NCBI GenBank assembly: GCA_035543015.1
Contig: DATKKG010000003.1
Coordinates: 25,459-89,458 of the forward strand
DNA: 64,000 nt
Direction: 5' to 3'
Source: DATKKG01 sp035543015
GTDB lineage: Archaea; Thermoproteota; Nitrososphaeria; Conexivisphaerales; DTJL01
Part shown: in pieces, positions 24,525 to 33,330 of the stretch
Numbering within the stretch: position 1 is the stretch's first letter
Layout: each line of letters starts with the position of its first letter
Program-made: the position numbers and the translations under genes
Notes under the pieces: model-generated
What the model was told of the DNA's origin: nothing
Seen by the model: the letters and a program-made list of their open reading frames with translations, nothing else
The model's database searches: none

Positions 24525-25290
24525 GGGAATCTCCGCAGCCGCAGCTCCTTTCCTTGGGAAGGGCGGGCACGAGAGCGGTCAGAAGCCGCTGCACGCTTTC
24601 CACGTTCTTCGCCAGCGTCTCCACGACTTCCAGGGCCGTGACGGGCCTCTCCGCCCACACGTCGTAGTCCGTCACCATCGCTACGGTCAGGTAACAGATG
24701 CCCTTCTCTCTCGCAAGGTTCGCCTCCGGGACGAGGGTCATCCCGATCACGTGAGCCCCCCACCCCTTGAACAAGGCCGATTCCGCCCGAGTGCTGAAAC
24801 GGGGCCCCTCTATGCAGACGTAGGTGCCCTTCGGATGCAGGTCCAGGGAGATCCTCCTCCCTTCAGACTCGGCTAACTCCCTCATCTCGGGGCAGAACGG
24901 GTCCGCCATGGACACGTGGGCCACCGGGCCTCCGTCGTAGAAGGTGTAGTCGCGCTTCTTCGTCATGTCGATGAACTGGTCGGGGAAGACGATCTGGCCC
25001 GGCACGACGTCTGGCTGGAGGCTCCCCACGGCAGACGGGGCGATGATCCTCGTCACCCCCAGCTCCTTCAGCGCCCAAATGTTCGCGCGGTAGTTGACCC
25101 TGTGGGGCGGTATCCGGTGCCCCTTCCCATGCCGAGGGATGAAGGCGACCTTCCTTCCGCCGAATTCGCCCAGGGTTATCCTGTCGGAGGTCTCTCCGTA
25201 CGGGGTGTAGACCTTGACCTCTTCCGCCCCCTTCAGCATCGAGATGTCGTAGACGCCGGAGCCGCCTATGATGCCAATCTCGGCCTGCAA
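24505..25290 (-). CDS. mtnP: S-methyl-5'-thioadenosine phosphorylase
   Basis: Phosphorolyses methylthioadenosine (from polyamine and related SAM chemistry) to adenine and methylthioribose 1-phosphate. 261 residues: GIIGGSGVYDI at the N terminus, phosphate-site RHGKGHRIPPHRVNYRAN, and the substrate-site pattern VCIEGPRFSTRAES. The C-terminal CGC motif (ERSCGCGDS) is the CxC disulphide motif known from archaeal MTAP II enzymes. It lies next to, and diverges from, an MTA/SAH deaminase gene. Confidence 0.95.
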   Translation of the reverse strand: MQAEIGIIGGSGVYDISMLKGAEEVKVYTPYGETSDRITLGEFGGRKVAFIPRHGKGHRIPPHRVNYRANIWALKELGVTRIIAPSAVGSLQPDVVPGQIVFPDQFIDMTKKRDYTFYDGGPVAHVSMADPFCPEMRELAESEGRRISLDLHPKGTYVCIEGPRFSTRAESALFKGWGAHVIGMTLVPEANLAREKGICYLTVAMVTDYDVWAERPVTALEVVETLAKNVESVQRLLTALVPALPKERSCGCGDSLKDSVV

Positions 25291-25355
25291 GCTGTTTCGT
25301 GACTGATGCCCGTTGGCTCTATTTATCCCTGACTGGGGGCGCGCGTCGGGCTAGG

Positions 25356-25362
25356 CTTATAA
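25356..25362 (+). promoter_or_regulatory. TATA box for the MTA/SAH deaminase gene
   Basis: CTTATAA, placing the transcription start near 25385, one base before an in-frame GTG at 25386. This is the reason for not using the upstream ATG at 25299. Confidence 0.5.
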
Positions 25363-25385
25363 CAGGTGTCTCGGGACATGACCCT

Positions 25386-26678
25386 GTGGCATCAGTCCGC
25401 TACAGGTCAAGGCTCCTCCTTGCCTCCCCCGAGGCCGAGCCCGTCGAAGACGCCTGCTTGGTCGTCGACGGGGACAGGATCACCTATGTCGGCAGCGCCG
25501 GGGCATCCAGGGAGGCCGGCCCCTTCGAGGAGACCGTGGACCTCGGCAGGGCGCTCCTCCTTCCGGGGTTCGTGAACACCCACTGCCATTCGGCCATGAG
25601 CCTGTTCAGAGGGATGGGCAATGGCCTCTCCCTCGATGAATGGCTGCGCACGAAGATCTGGCCGATGGAGGACCAACTGAAGGAGGACGACCTGGTCTAC
25701 GGGAACCTCCTTTCCCTGGCGGAATACGCCAGGAGCGGGATCACCTCATTCGTCGACTTCTACAACGTTGCGCCGATGATGAAGGCCCTTTCCAAGGTCA
25801 GGATGCGCGCCGTCCTCTCTCTCGCGTTCATGGACGAGGTCCCCTCGATGAAGGAGGAGAGCTGGAGGCGGCTGGAGCAGGTGGAGAGTTTCAAACGGAG
25901 GGTCGACGACGGAAAAGGGATGCGGGTCCCCGCCTTGGCCGTCCATTCCGCCTACGCCTGCTCGGAGGAGATGCTGCGCGGGGTGGCCGACGCCGCGAAG
26001 GAGAACCGGCTCCTGGTGACCGGCCACCTGGTCGAGGCGGGGACCGAGGTCCCTCTCGTCAAGGCCAGCTCGGGGGTGGGACCGGTCGCCCTCATGTCGA
26101 GGACAGGAATCCTCGGCCCCCGGTTTCTCGCGGCCCACTGCGTCCACCTGGACGCCAGAGGAATCGCCAAGCTCGCGCAGGCCGGCTCTTCGGTGTCTCA
26201 CTGCCCACGTTCGAACTCGCGGCTGGGCGTGGGGATCGCCCCAGTGCCCAAGATGCTCAGGGCCGGACTGAACGTCTCGCTTGGGACGGACGGCGCGGGC
26301 AGCTCCGATACCGCCGACTTCTTCGAAGAGATGAGGACAGCCTCCTACCTCCAAAGGGCCGCCAACTCCGACGCAGCGCTTCTCCCCCCCAGGGAGCTCC
26401 TGGCCATGGCCACCGTGAACGGGTCCAGGGCGCTTGGCGGTCCCGGCAGGGGCCTGGCGGCGGGAGGTGACGCCGACTTCATCGCCGTAAGGCTGGACGG
26501 CGCGCACCTCAACCCTGTCCTGGACCTCATCGGGAACGTCGTCTTCTGTTCGAGGCCCGAGGACGTCTCCATCACGGTGTCAGGCGGCCGCGTCCTTCAG
26601 AGGGACGGAGAGGTCTCGGGACTGGACCTGGGGTTCGTCATGGCGAAGGCAAACGAGATAGCCCATTCGCTGAAGTAG
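25386..26678 (+). CDS. mtaD: 5-methylthioadenosine/S-adenosylhomocysteine deaminase
   Basis: Metal-dependent amidohydrolase that deaminates MTA and SAH (some relatives act on 5'-deoxyadenosine) to the inosine forms. From GTG 25386 it has 430 residues. Metal ligands are in NTHCHSAMS, then a histidine in VTGHLVEAG, one in AAHCVHLD, and the aspartate in LGTDGAGSSDT. The neighbouring genes (mtnP and SAH hydrolase) all handle the same by-products. Its stop is one base from the convergent ahcY stop. Confidence 0.9.
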   Translation: MASVRYRSRLLLASPEAEPVEDACLVVDGDRITYVGSAGASREAGPFEETVDLGRALLLPGFVNTHCHSAMSLFRGMGNGLSLDEWLRTKIWPMEDQLKEDDLVYGNLLSLAEYARSGITSFVDFYNVAPMMKALSKVRMRAVLSLAFMDEVPSMKEESWRRLEQVESFKRRVDDGKGMRVPALAVHSAYACSEEMLRGVADAAKENRLLVTGHLVEAGTEVPLVKASSGVGPVALMSRTGILGPRFLAAHCVHLDARGIAKLAQAGSSVSHCPRSNSRLGVGIAPVPKMLRAGLNVSLGTDGAGSSDTADFFEEMRTASYLQRAANSDAALLPPRELLAMATVNGSRALGGPGRGLAAGGDADFIAVRLDGAHLNPVLDLIGNVVFCSRPEDVSITVSGGRVLQRDGEVSGLDLGFVMAKANEIAHSLK

Positions 26679-26679
26679 C

Positions 26680-27942
26680 CTACCTGCCCCAGCGGCCGAG
26701 GTACGCCCGCTGCCTCCTGCTCAGAGAGTCGAAGGCGACTCCATCCGCCTTCAGCCTAAGCCTGGCGACCTCCTCGTCGAGCTCCCTCGGAACCGAAATG
26801 ACCCTGTTCTCGAGGCGGTCCCCGTTCCTGACAAGGTGGACCACCGACATCAGCTGAAGGGAGAAGCTCATGTCCATTATCTCTATGGGATGCCCGTCGG
26901 CGGCGGCTATGTTCACCAGGCGCCCGTCCGCCAGGAGGTAGAGCTTCTTCCCTCCCTTGAGTGTGAACTGGGTTACGTTGGGCCTGACCTCTTCCCGGTT
27001 CACGGCGACCTCCCTGAGCTCCTTCACGTTCACCTCCACGTCGAAGTGCCCCGCGTTGGCCAGGATCGCGCCGTCCTTCATCTTCGCAAAGTGCCTCCTT
27101 CCGACGATATCCTCTCCTCCGGTGCAGCTCACAATCACGTCCGCGGTCCTGACCGCGTCATCCATCGGGAGGACTTCGAAGCCCTCGAAGTGCGCCTCCA
27201 AAGCCTTGAAAGGATCGACCTCGCAGACCACGGTCCTGGCCCCCATGCCTCTCAGCCTTTCGGCGACCCCCCTCCCCACCCATCCGAAGCCCGCGACGAC
27301 GCATCGTCGCCCAGCCAGGATCATGTTTGTGGACCTCATCAAGCCGTCGACGACGCTCTGGCCGCTGCCGAACCTGTTGTCGAAGAGGTGCTTGCTATAG
27401 GCGTCGTTCACGGCAACCACTGGGAAGGGGAGCTTGCCTTCTCTCTCCATGTTTCTGAACCTCCTGACGCCCGTCGTGGTCTCCTCGGTCACGCCTGTGA
27501 TGCGCTCGGCCATCCCGCGACCCATCGCCATCACAGAGAGGTCCGCTCCATCGTCCACCAACACGGAGGGCTGCGTGTCCAGCACCAGGCCGAGGTTGCG
27601 TTCGTATTCCTCCGGCGTCTCCCCCCGCCAGGCGTAGACGTGGCTCACATCCCGGGCGAGAGCGGCGGCCACGTCGTCCTGCGTGGTTAGCGGGTTGGAC
27701 CCGGTGACGGCGACTTCGGCCCCCAGCTCCTGCATTGTCGCGCAGAGCACCGCGGTCTTGGCTTCCAGGTGGAGACAGGCTCCGACCTTGACCCCCTCGA
27801 GTGGCCTCTCCTTCGCCAGGCGCGAGGCCAGGGTGGCGATGACAGGCATACGAGCCCTGGCCCACTTCATCTTCTTCGCTCCTGACGGAGCCAAGGAAAG
27901 GTCCTTCACCGAGTCCTTCATGCCGTCGGGATTTGCTCGCAC
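26680..27942 (-). CDS. ahcY: S-adenosylhomocysteine hydrolase
   Basis: Hydrolyses SAH reversibly to adenosine and homocysteine, relieving product inhibition of methyltransferases. 420 residues, typical of the archaeal form. NAD-binding GFGWVGRGVAERLRGMGA, substrate-side FDNRFGSGQSVVDGLMRSTN and the C-terminal DMSFSLQ are hallmarks. ATGs at 27942 and at codon 8 are both possible starts. Convergent with mtaD. Confidence 0.95.
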   Translation of the reverse strand: MRANPDGMKDSVKDLSLAPSGAKKMKWARARMPVIATLASRLAKERPLEGVKVGACLHLEAKTAVLCATMQELGAEVAVTGSNPLTTQDDVAAALARDVSHVYAWRGETPEEYERNLGLVLDTQPSVLVDDGADLSVMAMGRGMAERITGVTEETTTGVRRFRNMEREGKLPFPVVAVNDAYSKHLFDNRFGSGQSVVDGLMRSTNMILAGRRCVVAGFGWVGRGVAERLRGMGARTVVCEVDPFKALEAHFEGFEVLPMDDAVRTADVIVSCTGGEDIVGRRHFAKMKDGAILANAGHFDVEVNVKELREVAVNREEVRPNVTQFTLKGGKKLYLLADGRLVNIAAADGHPIEIMDMSFSLQLMSVVHLVRNGDRLENRVISVPRELDEEVARLRLKADGVAFDSLSRRQRAYLGRWGR

Positions 27943-28005
27943 TGCCTCAAAAAAGGTTTCTGAGAGGTGGGTTTATCTCCGCGGGCCTCCCAAGCTGAAT
28001 CGCTT

Positions 28006-28098
28006 TTGTCCGAAGAAGAGCTGGCTCGTAGACAGCTGAGGAAGAAGAAGTCTCGCCGAAGGACCCGGGGCCCCTATAGAAAGTCGGCCGTGGCGTGA
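28006..28098 (+). CDS. 30-residue highly basic mini-protein
   Basis: From TTG 28006 the frame reads MSEEELARRQLRKKK and continues with SRRRTRGPYRKSAVA to a TGA at 28096. An acidic helix-like start followed by a run of Lys/Arg and RGPYRKS is what one expects of a tiny RNA- or ribosome-binding protein. GTTTATC at 27971-27977 would start transcription a few bases before the TTG. The gene fits exactly in the gap between ahcY and Rieske, its stop 3 bases from the Rieske stop. I cannot name a family. Confidence 0.5.
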   Translation: MSEEELARRQLRKKKSRRRTRGPYRKSAVA

Positions 28099-28101
28099 CC
28101 G

Positions 28102-28440
28102 CTACGCCCTGATGTAGACGTCATCCCCGTGAACTGACGTCTCGAATCGGGATGCGGCGGCGATGCTGGAGGGCTCGTCGCCGTCAGGCCCCATCAGGAC
28201 CGCGCCCGACCTGACGTCGAATTCGGCCCCGTGCTCGGGGCACTTCAGGGTGTATCCCTTGAGCTCTCCCACGGACAGGTCTCCCTCCTCATGGGTGCAC
28301 AGGTTCTGGAGCGCGAAGTAGTACCCCCCGACGTTGATCAACACGATGTCCTTCCCGTTCACCCTGAAGCTCTTCTTGGTTCCCGGAGGGACTTCCGCCT
28401 TGGCGCACACACGTTCGAACTCCAAGTCCGACCAGCTCAT
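28102..28440 (-). CDS. Rieske [2Fe-2S] ferredoxin-like protein
   Basis: 112-residue soluble Rieske protein. Cluster ligands are in NLCTHEEG (Cys, His) and CPEHGAEFD (Cys, His), the CxH...CxxH pattern. No membrane anchor. Such small proteins act as electron carriers for ring-hydroxylating or other oxygenases, or accompany nitrite reductase (NirD-like); no partner gene is next to it, so the role stays open. Confidence 0.9.
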   Translation of the reverse strand: MSWSDLEFERVCAKAEVPPGTKKSFRVNGKDIVLINVGGYYFALQNLCTHEEGDLSVGELKGYTLKCPEHGAEFDVRSGAVLMGPDGDEPSSIAAASRFETSVHGDDVYIRA

Positions 28441-28534
28441 GAAGCTTTCCCGTCGTACCTATACGCGTTATCCATCTTGAGGGCCGCGCATTTCAGGGTT
28501 GGTTTTTATCCTCGGGGGCATCTCGCCCTCACAA

Positions 28535-28855
28535 ATGGAGAGATGGAGGCTCGAATGCCCTCGCTGCGGCGAGAAGGCCCTCGTCGAGGTGGGGTCCTAC
28601 GAGGGTGACCAGTCCTACAGCGACCTCAACGAAGACTTCGCCTTCTTCAAGGTCTTCTCCTGCCCCGTTCACAAGGGATGGGTCTACCGCAACGTGAGCG
28701 ACAGGACGTTCGACGGTTCATGCACATTGGACGGAGGAAAGCTGAACGCCTTCGACATTACCTCCGGAAAGTGTCCAAGATGTGGCGGTGCGATTTTAAG
28801 GACGGAGCTCGAAGGCATTCAGGTGATGCAAAGTGGGGAAGCCCCTAGCTCGTAA
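28535..28855 (+). CDS. Zinc-ribbon protein of unknown function
   Basis: From ATG 28535 (about 29 bases after GTTTTTATC, 28500-28508) the protein has 106 residues. It opens with ECPRCGEKALVEVG, has a lone cysteine-histidine pair in SCPVHKGW, and closes with KCPRCGGAILRTE, so it has up to three CxxC/CxxH knuckles. The stop lies 23 bases inside the aconitase frame, so translation of the two is probably coupled. Function unknown. Confidence 0.7.
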   Translation: MERWRLECPRCGEKALVEVGSYEGDQSYSDLNEDFAFFKVFSCPVHKGWVYRNVSDRTFDGSCTLDGGKLNAFDITSGKCPRCGGAILRTELEGIQVMQSGEAPSS

Positions 28856-30761
28856 GATCATCGAGAGCCACCTTGTTGACGGGAGGCCAGAGGCTGGAAG
28901 CGAAATCGGCATCAAGGTCGACAGGGCCCTCATGCAGGACGCCACCGGGACAATGGCCTGCCTCCAGTTCGAGGCGCTGGACATCCCCAGAGTCCGCAAC
29001 GAGCTGTCGATAATCTACGTGGACCACAACATGCTGCAGGTGGGATACGAAAACCCGGACGACCACAAGTTCCTCGAGACCTTCGGGGCTAAGTACGGAA
29101 TCTACTTCTCCAAGCCCGGGAACGGCATCTGCCACCAGGTGAACCTGGAGAGGTTCTCGGTGCCGGGGAAGACCCTTCTAGGGTCGGACAGCCACACGCC
29201 CACCTCGGGCGGAGCCGGGATGCTGGCGATAGGGGTGGGCGGCCTGGACGTGGCCGTCGCCATGGGCGGCGCCCCGTTCTACTTCAAGATGCCCAAGATC
29301 GTCGGGGTCAAGCTCACGGGCAGCCTCAAGCCCTGGGTCTCCACGAAGGACATCATACTTGAGATGCTCCGAAGGCTCACGGTCAAGGGGGGCCTCGGCA
29401 GGATCTTCGAGTACCATGGCCCGGGGGTCTCCACCCTCAACGTCCCGGCGAGGTCCACTGTCACCAACATGGGAGCCGAACTGGGCGCCACCACCTCCAT
29501 CTTCCCATCCGACGAGGTGACCCTGGACTACTTCAGGCGTCAGGGAAGGGAGGGCGACTGGTCACTCATGGTTCCCGATGCGGACGCCGTCTACGACGAA
29601 AACATCGAGATAGACCTCGGCTCCCTTGAGCCGCTCATCGCGTGCCCGGGGGCTCCGGACAACGTCAAGAAGGTCTCGGAGGTCGAGGGAACCCCGGCCC
29701 AGCAGGTGCTCATCGGTTCCTGCACAAATTCAAGCTACCAGGACCTCATGGTCGTGGCCTCGGCCCTGAAGGGGAGGAAGGTGGACCCCCACGTCACCAT
29801 GGCGGTGAACCCCGGCTCCCGCCAGGTCCTTGCGACGGTCGAGCAGCATGGGGGCCTGTCCAGCATCATCCTCTCCGGAGCCAGGCTCCTGGAGAACGCC
29901 TGCAACGGCTGCATCGGAATGGGGTCGGCGCCAGGCACAGACTGGGTGAGCGTCAGGTCCTTCAACAGGAACTGGCCCGGCCGGAGCGGCACCGTCGACG
30001 ACAGGGTCTACCTGACAAGCCCCGAAGTGTGCGTCGCCACCGCCATCAACGGAGCCATCACCGACCCCAGGAAGCTCGGCGATTACCCGCACGTCGATTG
30101 GCCCGAGCGCTTCCTTATCGACGACTCGATGGTGCTTCCCCCGGCCGCCGACCCTTCGACCGTGGAGGTGGTCAGGGGCCCGAACATCAAGCCCCTGCCT
30201 CGGCGGGGCCCACTTGAGCAGCAGCTCACGGGCGAAGTGTTGATCAAGGTCGGAGACAACGTCAGCACAGACGCCATAATGCCCGCAGGCGCAAAGATAC
30301 TCCCCCTCCGAAGCAACATCCCGGCCATCAGCGACTACGTCTTCGCCTGGGTTGACCCCGGGTTCGTGAAGAGGGCAAAGGAGAGGGCGGGCGGTTTCAT
30401 CGTCGGAGGGGGGAACTACGGCCAGGGCTCCAGCAGGGAGCACGCTGCCCTCGCGCCGATGTACCTCGGGGTCAAGGCGGTGTTCGCGAAGTCGTTCGCG
30501 AGGATCCACAGGGCCAACCTGATCAACTTCGGGATCCTACCCCTCGAGTTCGCCGATCCCGCGGACTACGACAAGATGGCGCTGGGGCTCCGGCTCCAGC
30601 TGGCCGATGTCACAGGGTCTCTCTCCAGGGGCGACAAGGTCATGACGGTGTCCTATCCGGGAGGGAGCTTCGCCGTGAACGCGGACTTCACCGCGAGGGA
30701 CAGGTCGATCCTGGCCGACGGCGGGCTCCTGAACTACACCAAAGCCAAGTTCGCGGTCTAG
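28833..30761 (+). CDS. acn: Aconitate hydratase
   Basis: Interconverts citrate and isocitrate through cis-aconitate in the TCA cycle. 642 residues, single-chain form of about 640 residues seen in several bacteria and archaea. The [4Fe-4S] cluster cysteines are in IGSCTNSSYQD and ACNGCIGMG; the swivelling C-terminal domain has the YGQGSSREHAA active-site loop. GTG 28833 lies within the upstream zinc-ribbon gene; no better start is apparent because the conserved N terminus begins there. Confidence 0.92.
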   Translation: MGKPLARKIIESHLVDGRPEAGSEIGIKVDRALMQDATGTMACLQFEALDIPRVRNELSIIYVDHNMLQVGYENPDDHKFLETFGAKYGIYFSKPGNGICHQVNLERFSVPGKTLLGSDSHTPTSGGAGMLAIGVGGLDVAVAMGGAPFYFKMPKIVGVKLTGSLKPWVSTKDIILEMLRRLTVKGGLGRIFEYHGPGVSTLNVPARSTVTNMGAELGATTSIFPSDEVTLDYFRRQGREGDWSLMVPDADAVYDENIEIDLGSLEPLIACPGAPDNVKKVSEVEGTPAQQVLIGSCTNSSYQDLMVVASALKGRKVDPHVTMAVNPGSRQVLATVEQHGGLSSIILSGARLLENACNGCIGMGSAPGTDWVSVRSFNRNWPGRSGTVDDRVYLTSPEVCVATAINGAITDPRKLGDYPHVDWPERFLIDDSMVLPPAADPSTVEVVRGPNIKPLPRRGPLEQQLTGEVLIKVGDNVSTDAIMPAGAKILPLRSNIPAISDYVFAWVDPGFVKRAKERAGGFIVGGGNYGQGSSREHAALAPMYLGVKAVFAKSFARIHRANLINFGILPLEFADPADYDKMALGLRLQLADVTGSLSRGDKVMTVSYPGGSFAVNADFTARDRSILADGGLLNYTKAKFAV

Positions 30762-30818
30762 GGCCGAGCCCAGCGCGGAGCTCTTTAATACCGCGTCCGC
30801 GTGGCGGCAGACGAAAGC

Positions 30819-31949
30819 ATGAAAGCTGCGGTCCTGGGAGCCGGCGGCATCGGCAGCGTCGCAGCCAGGGACTTCGCCTCCAGCCTTCCCGACTGGCAGG
30901 TCACGCTCGCCGACCTGGACCTGGCCAGAGCGAAGTCTGTCTCGACCGCTCACAGGGGCGGCAACCTTGTCGCGGCGCGACTGGACGCAGCCTCGGGAGA
31001 AGGGATGGTCTCTTTTCTGAAGGGTTTCGATCTCGTCCTGAGCGCCCTCCCCGGGAGCGTGGGGTTCGCGGCGGCCGGGGCGTGCGTGGAAGCGGGCACG
31101 GACCTCGTGGACGTTTCATTCTCGCCCGAGGATCCCTTCCTTCTTGATGACATGGCCCGCAGCCGCGGTTCCCTCCTTGTTCCAGACTGCGGGGTCGCGC
31201 CGGGGTTGAGCAACGCCCTGGTCGGGAGGGCCGTGGCCCAGCTGGACGAGGTCGACAGCGTCCACGTCATGGTGGGAGGCCTTCCCGTGGAGCCTTCTCC
31301 ACCCTTGGGCTATGTGGTGACTTGGTCGGTTGAGGGTCTCATCGACGAATACACCAGGAAGGCGAGGCTCATCGACAACGGCCGAATGAAGGAGGTGGAC
31401 GCTTTGACGGGGGTGGAGAGGATAGACTTTCCCGGCGTGGGACCTCTCGACGCCTTTCTCACGGACGGTGCGAGGACCCTCTTCCGGACTGTCCCGCGAG
31501 TGAGAGAGATGTGGGAGAAGACGCTCCGCTATCCCGGGCACGTCGAGGTGATGTCGGCCCTCAGGGACCTCGGCCTCTTCGACGAGAAGCCGCGCGAGGT
31601 GGACGGCGTCGAGGTCGTGCCGCGGAGGCTGACCGCGCGCCTTCTAGAGGAGACCCTGAGGGTACCCGGAGCCGAAGACCTCCTCGCGATGAGGGTTGAG
31701 GTGAGCGGTCGCGGCGGCGGGACTCACAGGCGCTTCGAGAACTTCGTCCTCGACTACTTCGACAGGGCCACGGGCACCACCGCCATGGCCCGCACGACCG
31801 CCTTCACGGCGTCCGTAGTAGCCCAGCAGGTGGCGATGGGGAACATAGAAGGAAGCGGCGTGCTCACGCCCGAGGAGATCGGCATGAAGGCCGACGCCTT
31901 CGACAGGCTGATCCAGGGCTTGGGCGCCCGTGGCGTCAGGGTGAGGTAA
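30819..31949 (+). CDS. Saccharopine dehydrogenase-like NAD(P) oxidoreductase
   Basis: 376 residues from ATG 30819 (TTTAATA at 30784-30790; a GTG at 30801 is an alternative). N-terminal Rossmann site MKAAVLGAGGIGSVAARD, then VDVSFSPEDPFLLDD and VPDCGVAPGLSNALVGRA, features of the saccharopine reductase/L-lysine dehydrogenase group. The TWSVEGLIDEY region is also typical. The enzyme may make or break a secondary amine at the lysine epsilon position, but the substrate cannot be read from the sequence. Confidence 0.8.
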   Translation: MKAAVLGAGGIGSVAARDFASSLPDWQVTLADLDLARAKSVSTAHRGGNLVAARLDAASGEGMVSFLKGFDLVLSALPGSVGFAAAGACVEAGTDLVDVSFSPEDPFLLDDMARSRGSLLVPDCGVAPGLSNALVGRAVAQLDEVDSVHVMVGGLPVEPSPPLGYVVTWSVEGLIDEYTRKARLIDNGRMKEVDALTGVERIDFPGVGPLDAFLTDGARTLFRTVPRVREMWEKTLRYPGHVEVMSALRDLGLFDEKPREVDGVEVVPRRLTARLLEETLRVPGAEDLLAMRVEVSGRGGGTHRRFENFVLDYFDRATGTTAMARTTAFTASVVAQQVAMGNIEGSGVLTPEEIGMKADAFDRLIQGLGARGVRVR

Positions 31950-31994
31950 CGATCCGATGCGACGCACTGCGGGTCGCTATTAGCTCTGCGCGGT

Positions 31995-32270
31995 TTGGCC
32001 TCCGTGGCGTTCATCAGGTGCAGGGAGTGCGGCGAATACATCGCCGTTGGGCCTCAGCTCTACAACCCTTACGTCGACAACGACCTTAGCTCCCTCCTGT
32101 TCAGGCGGTTCCAGCGCCATTGCATCGACAGGCGCCACCTCATGGGCGCAGGCGGATCGTCCTGGCTCATCGAAACGGCGGACTTCAGGCTTTCCGCACT
32201 TCCCCCTCGTCCCGCTCCCGGAGGGGGCTCTTCAGCCGGGCCCGCTCCTGAAGATCCCGGACACCCCTAG
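31995..32270 (+). CDS. Small Cys/His-containing protein
   Basis: The first 60 codons look real: FIRCRECGEYIAVGPQLY with a CxxC knuckle and a later HCIDRRH that could complete a zinc site. The last 25 residues are Pro/Gly/Ala-rich and overlap a remnant gene on the other strand. TATA-like CTATTAG at 31977-31983 supports a start at the TTG 31995 or the GTG 32004. Unknown function. Confidence 0.45.
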   Translation: MASVAFIRCRECGEYIAVGPQLYNPYVDNDLSSLLFRRFQRHCIDRRHLMGAGGSSWLIETADFRLSALPPRPAPGGGSSAGPAPEDPGHP

Positions 32271-32342
32271 GATCATCAATGCCACACCGGCCAGCGTCCA
32301 GACCGTGACTTGCTCCTGAAGGATCACCGCTCCTAGGGGAGT
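32232..32342 (-). pseudogene. C-terminal remnant of an EamA/DMT-family permease
   Basis: Between an in-frame TAA (32345-32343) and a TGA (32234-32232) the minus strand encodes 36 residues, PLGAVILQEQVTVWTLAGVA and onward to LMILGVSGIF. This matches the last helix region of EamA transporters (P-x-x-A-x-x-L-x-E-x-x-T-x-x-x-x-G-x-x-L-I-x-x-G-V). The rest of the gene is missing: the upstream side is a promoter and a glycosyltransferase gene on the plus strand. I read it as the tail of a deleted transporter gene. Confidence 0.5.
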
Positions 32343-32388
32343 TTATATTTCCGCCTGGGGGCGAGACACACTCCTAGGGGACAGCTCG

Positions 32389-33276
32389 GTGACCCGGGAA
32401 GCCATCTTCGCGGTCCTGACGGTAGGGCTCATCCTGCTCAACGGCGTCACCTTCGTGGCGGCATATCCGGAGACGCTCCGCATAGACGGGGGGTGCTGCT
32501 CGAACCTCCTCCTTGCCAAGGACTTCTCCGCCTACTACACGGGAGCCTGGCGCCTCCTCCATGACCCGGACCAGCTCTACACCAGGGGGAACGTCGACGA
32601 CGGGGGACCCTCCACGCCCCCCGCCCCGGAGTCCTTCAAGTACACGCCCTCCTTCCTCCTCCTGATCGTGCCGTTCCTGACCCTTTCGTACCAGGACGCG
32701 CTTCTGGCGTTCGACTCCGTCCAGTTCCTTCTGCTTCCCCTGATCGCCGTTCTCCTCTTCTTGCTGCTGAGAAAGCAGAGCGACCTGTTCGTGGGCGTCG
32801 CCCTGGTCCTGGTGCTTCTACTGCCTCTCCCCCTGCCCAGGTGGAGCATCTCCGCTGCCTACTACTGGCAGTGGGCGGAGGGTCAAGCCAAGGTCCTGGA
32901 GACGTTCCTCTTGCTATCGTCGTTCTGGCTGGGGCTTTCCGGCCGGGCGAGGACGTCCGGGGCGGTCTTCTCCCTCGCCGCCTTCGACCCCCGGTTCGCG
33001 GTCCTCGGGCTCCCACTGCTTCTTCTGTTCAACAAGGGGCGTGTGCGGCCTTGCTGCGTCTCCTTTGCCGCCTCCCTGTTCCTGCTGAACCTGCCCCTCC
33101 TTCTGCCACAGGTGGCTCGGGGCTTCTTCACGATGGTCTTCTCGTACGGGGCTCCGACCCCGCTCTACTACTACTCCTTCATACCTCTGTCCGCCGTGGC
33201 GTCCCTCTATGTCGCATACAGGGCCGACCTTTCGCAGCTCGTTCGGTCGCTCAGGAAACGGGCTTCGAACCCATGA
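32389..33276 (+). CDS. GT87-like polytopic membrane glycosyltransferase
   Basis: 295 residues from GTG 32389, about 45 bases after TTTATATTT (32342-32350). Around eight hydrophobic segments. The N-terminal loop has KDFSAYYTGAWRLLHDPDQL and then FKYTPSFLLLIVPF, the DUF2029/GT87 pattern in which an acidic residue after the first helix serves a polyprenyl-phosphate-sugar donor. The protein is shorter than most GT87 members (about 400). Probably adds a sugar to a lipid-linked or surface glycan. Confidence 0.65.
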   Translation: MTREAIFAVLTVGLILLNGVTFVAAYPETLRIDGGCCSNLLLAKDFSAYYTGAWRLLHDPDQLYTRGNVDDGGPSTPPAPESFKYTPSFLLLIVPFLTLSYQDALLAFDSVQFLLLPLIAVLLFLLLRKQSDLFVGVALVLVLLLPLPLPRWSISAAYYWQWAEGQAKVLETFLLLSSFWLGLSGRARTSGAVFSLAAFDPRFAVLGLPLLLLFNKGRVRPCCVSFAASLFLLNLPLLLPQVARGFFTMVFSYGAPTPLYYYSFIPLSAVASLYVAYRADLSQLVRSLRKRASNP

Positions 33277-33330
33277 CGGGGACATTGGAAAGCATATTAG
33301 CTCCGCTGCGTAGCTGCGGTTTGGTGCCCT

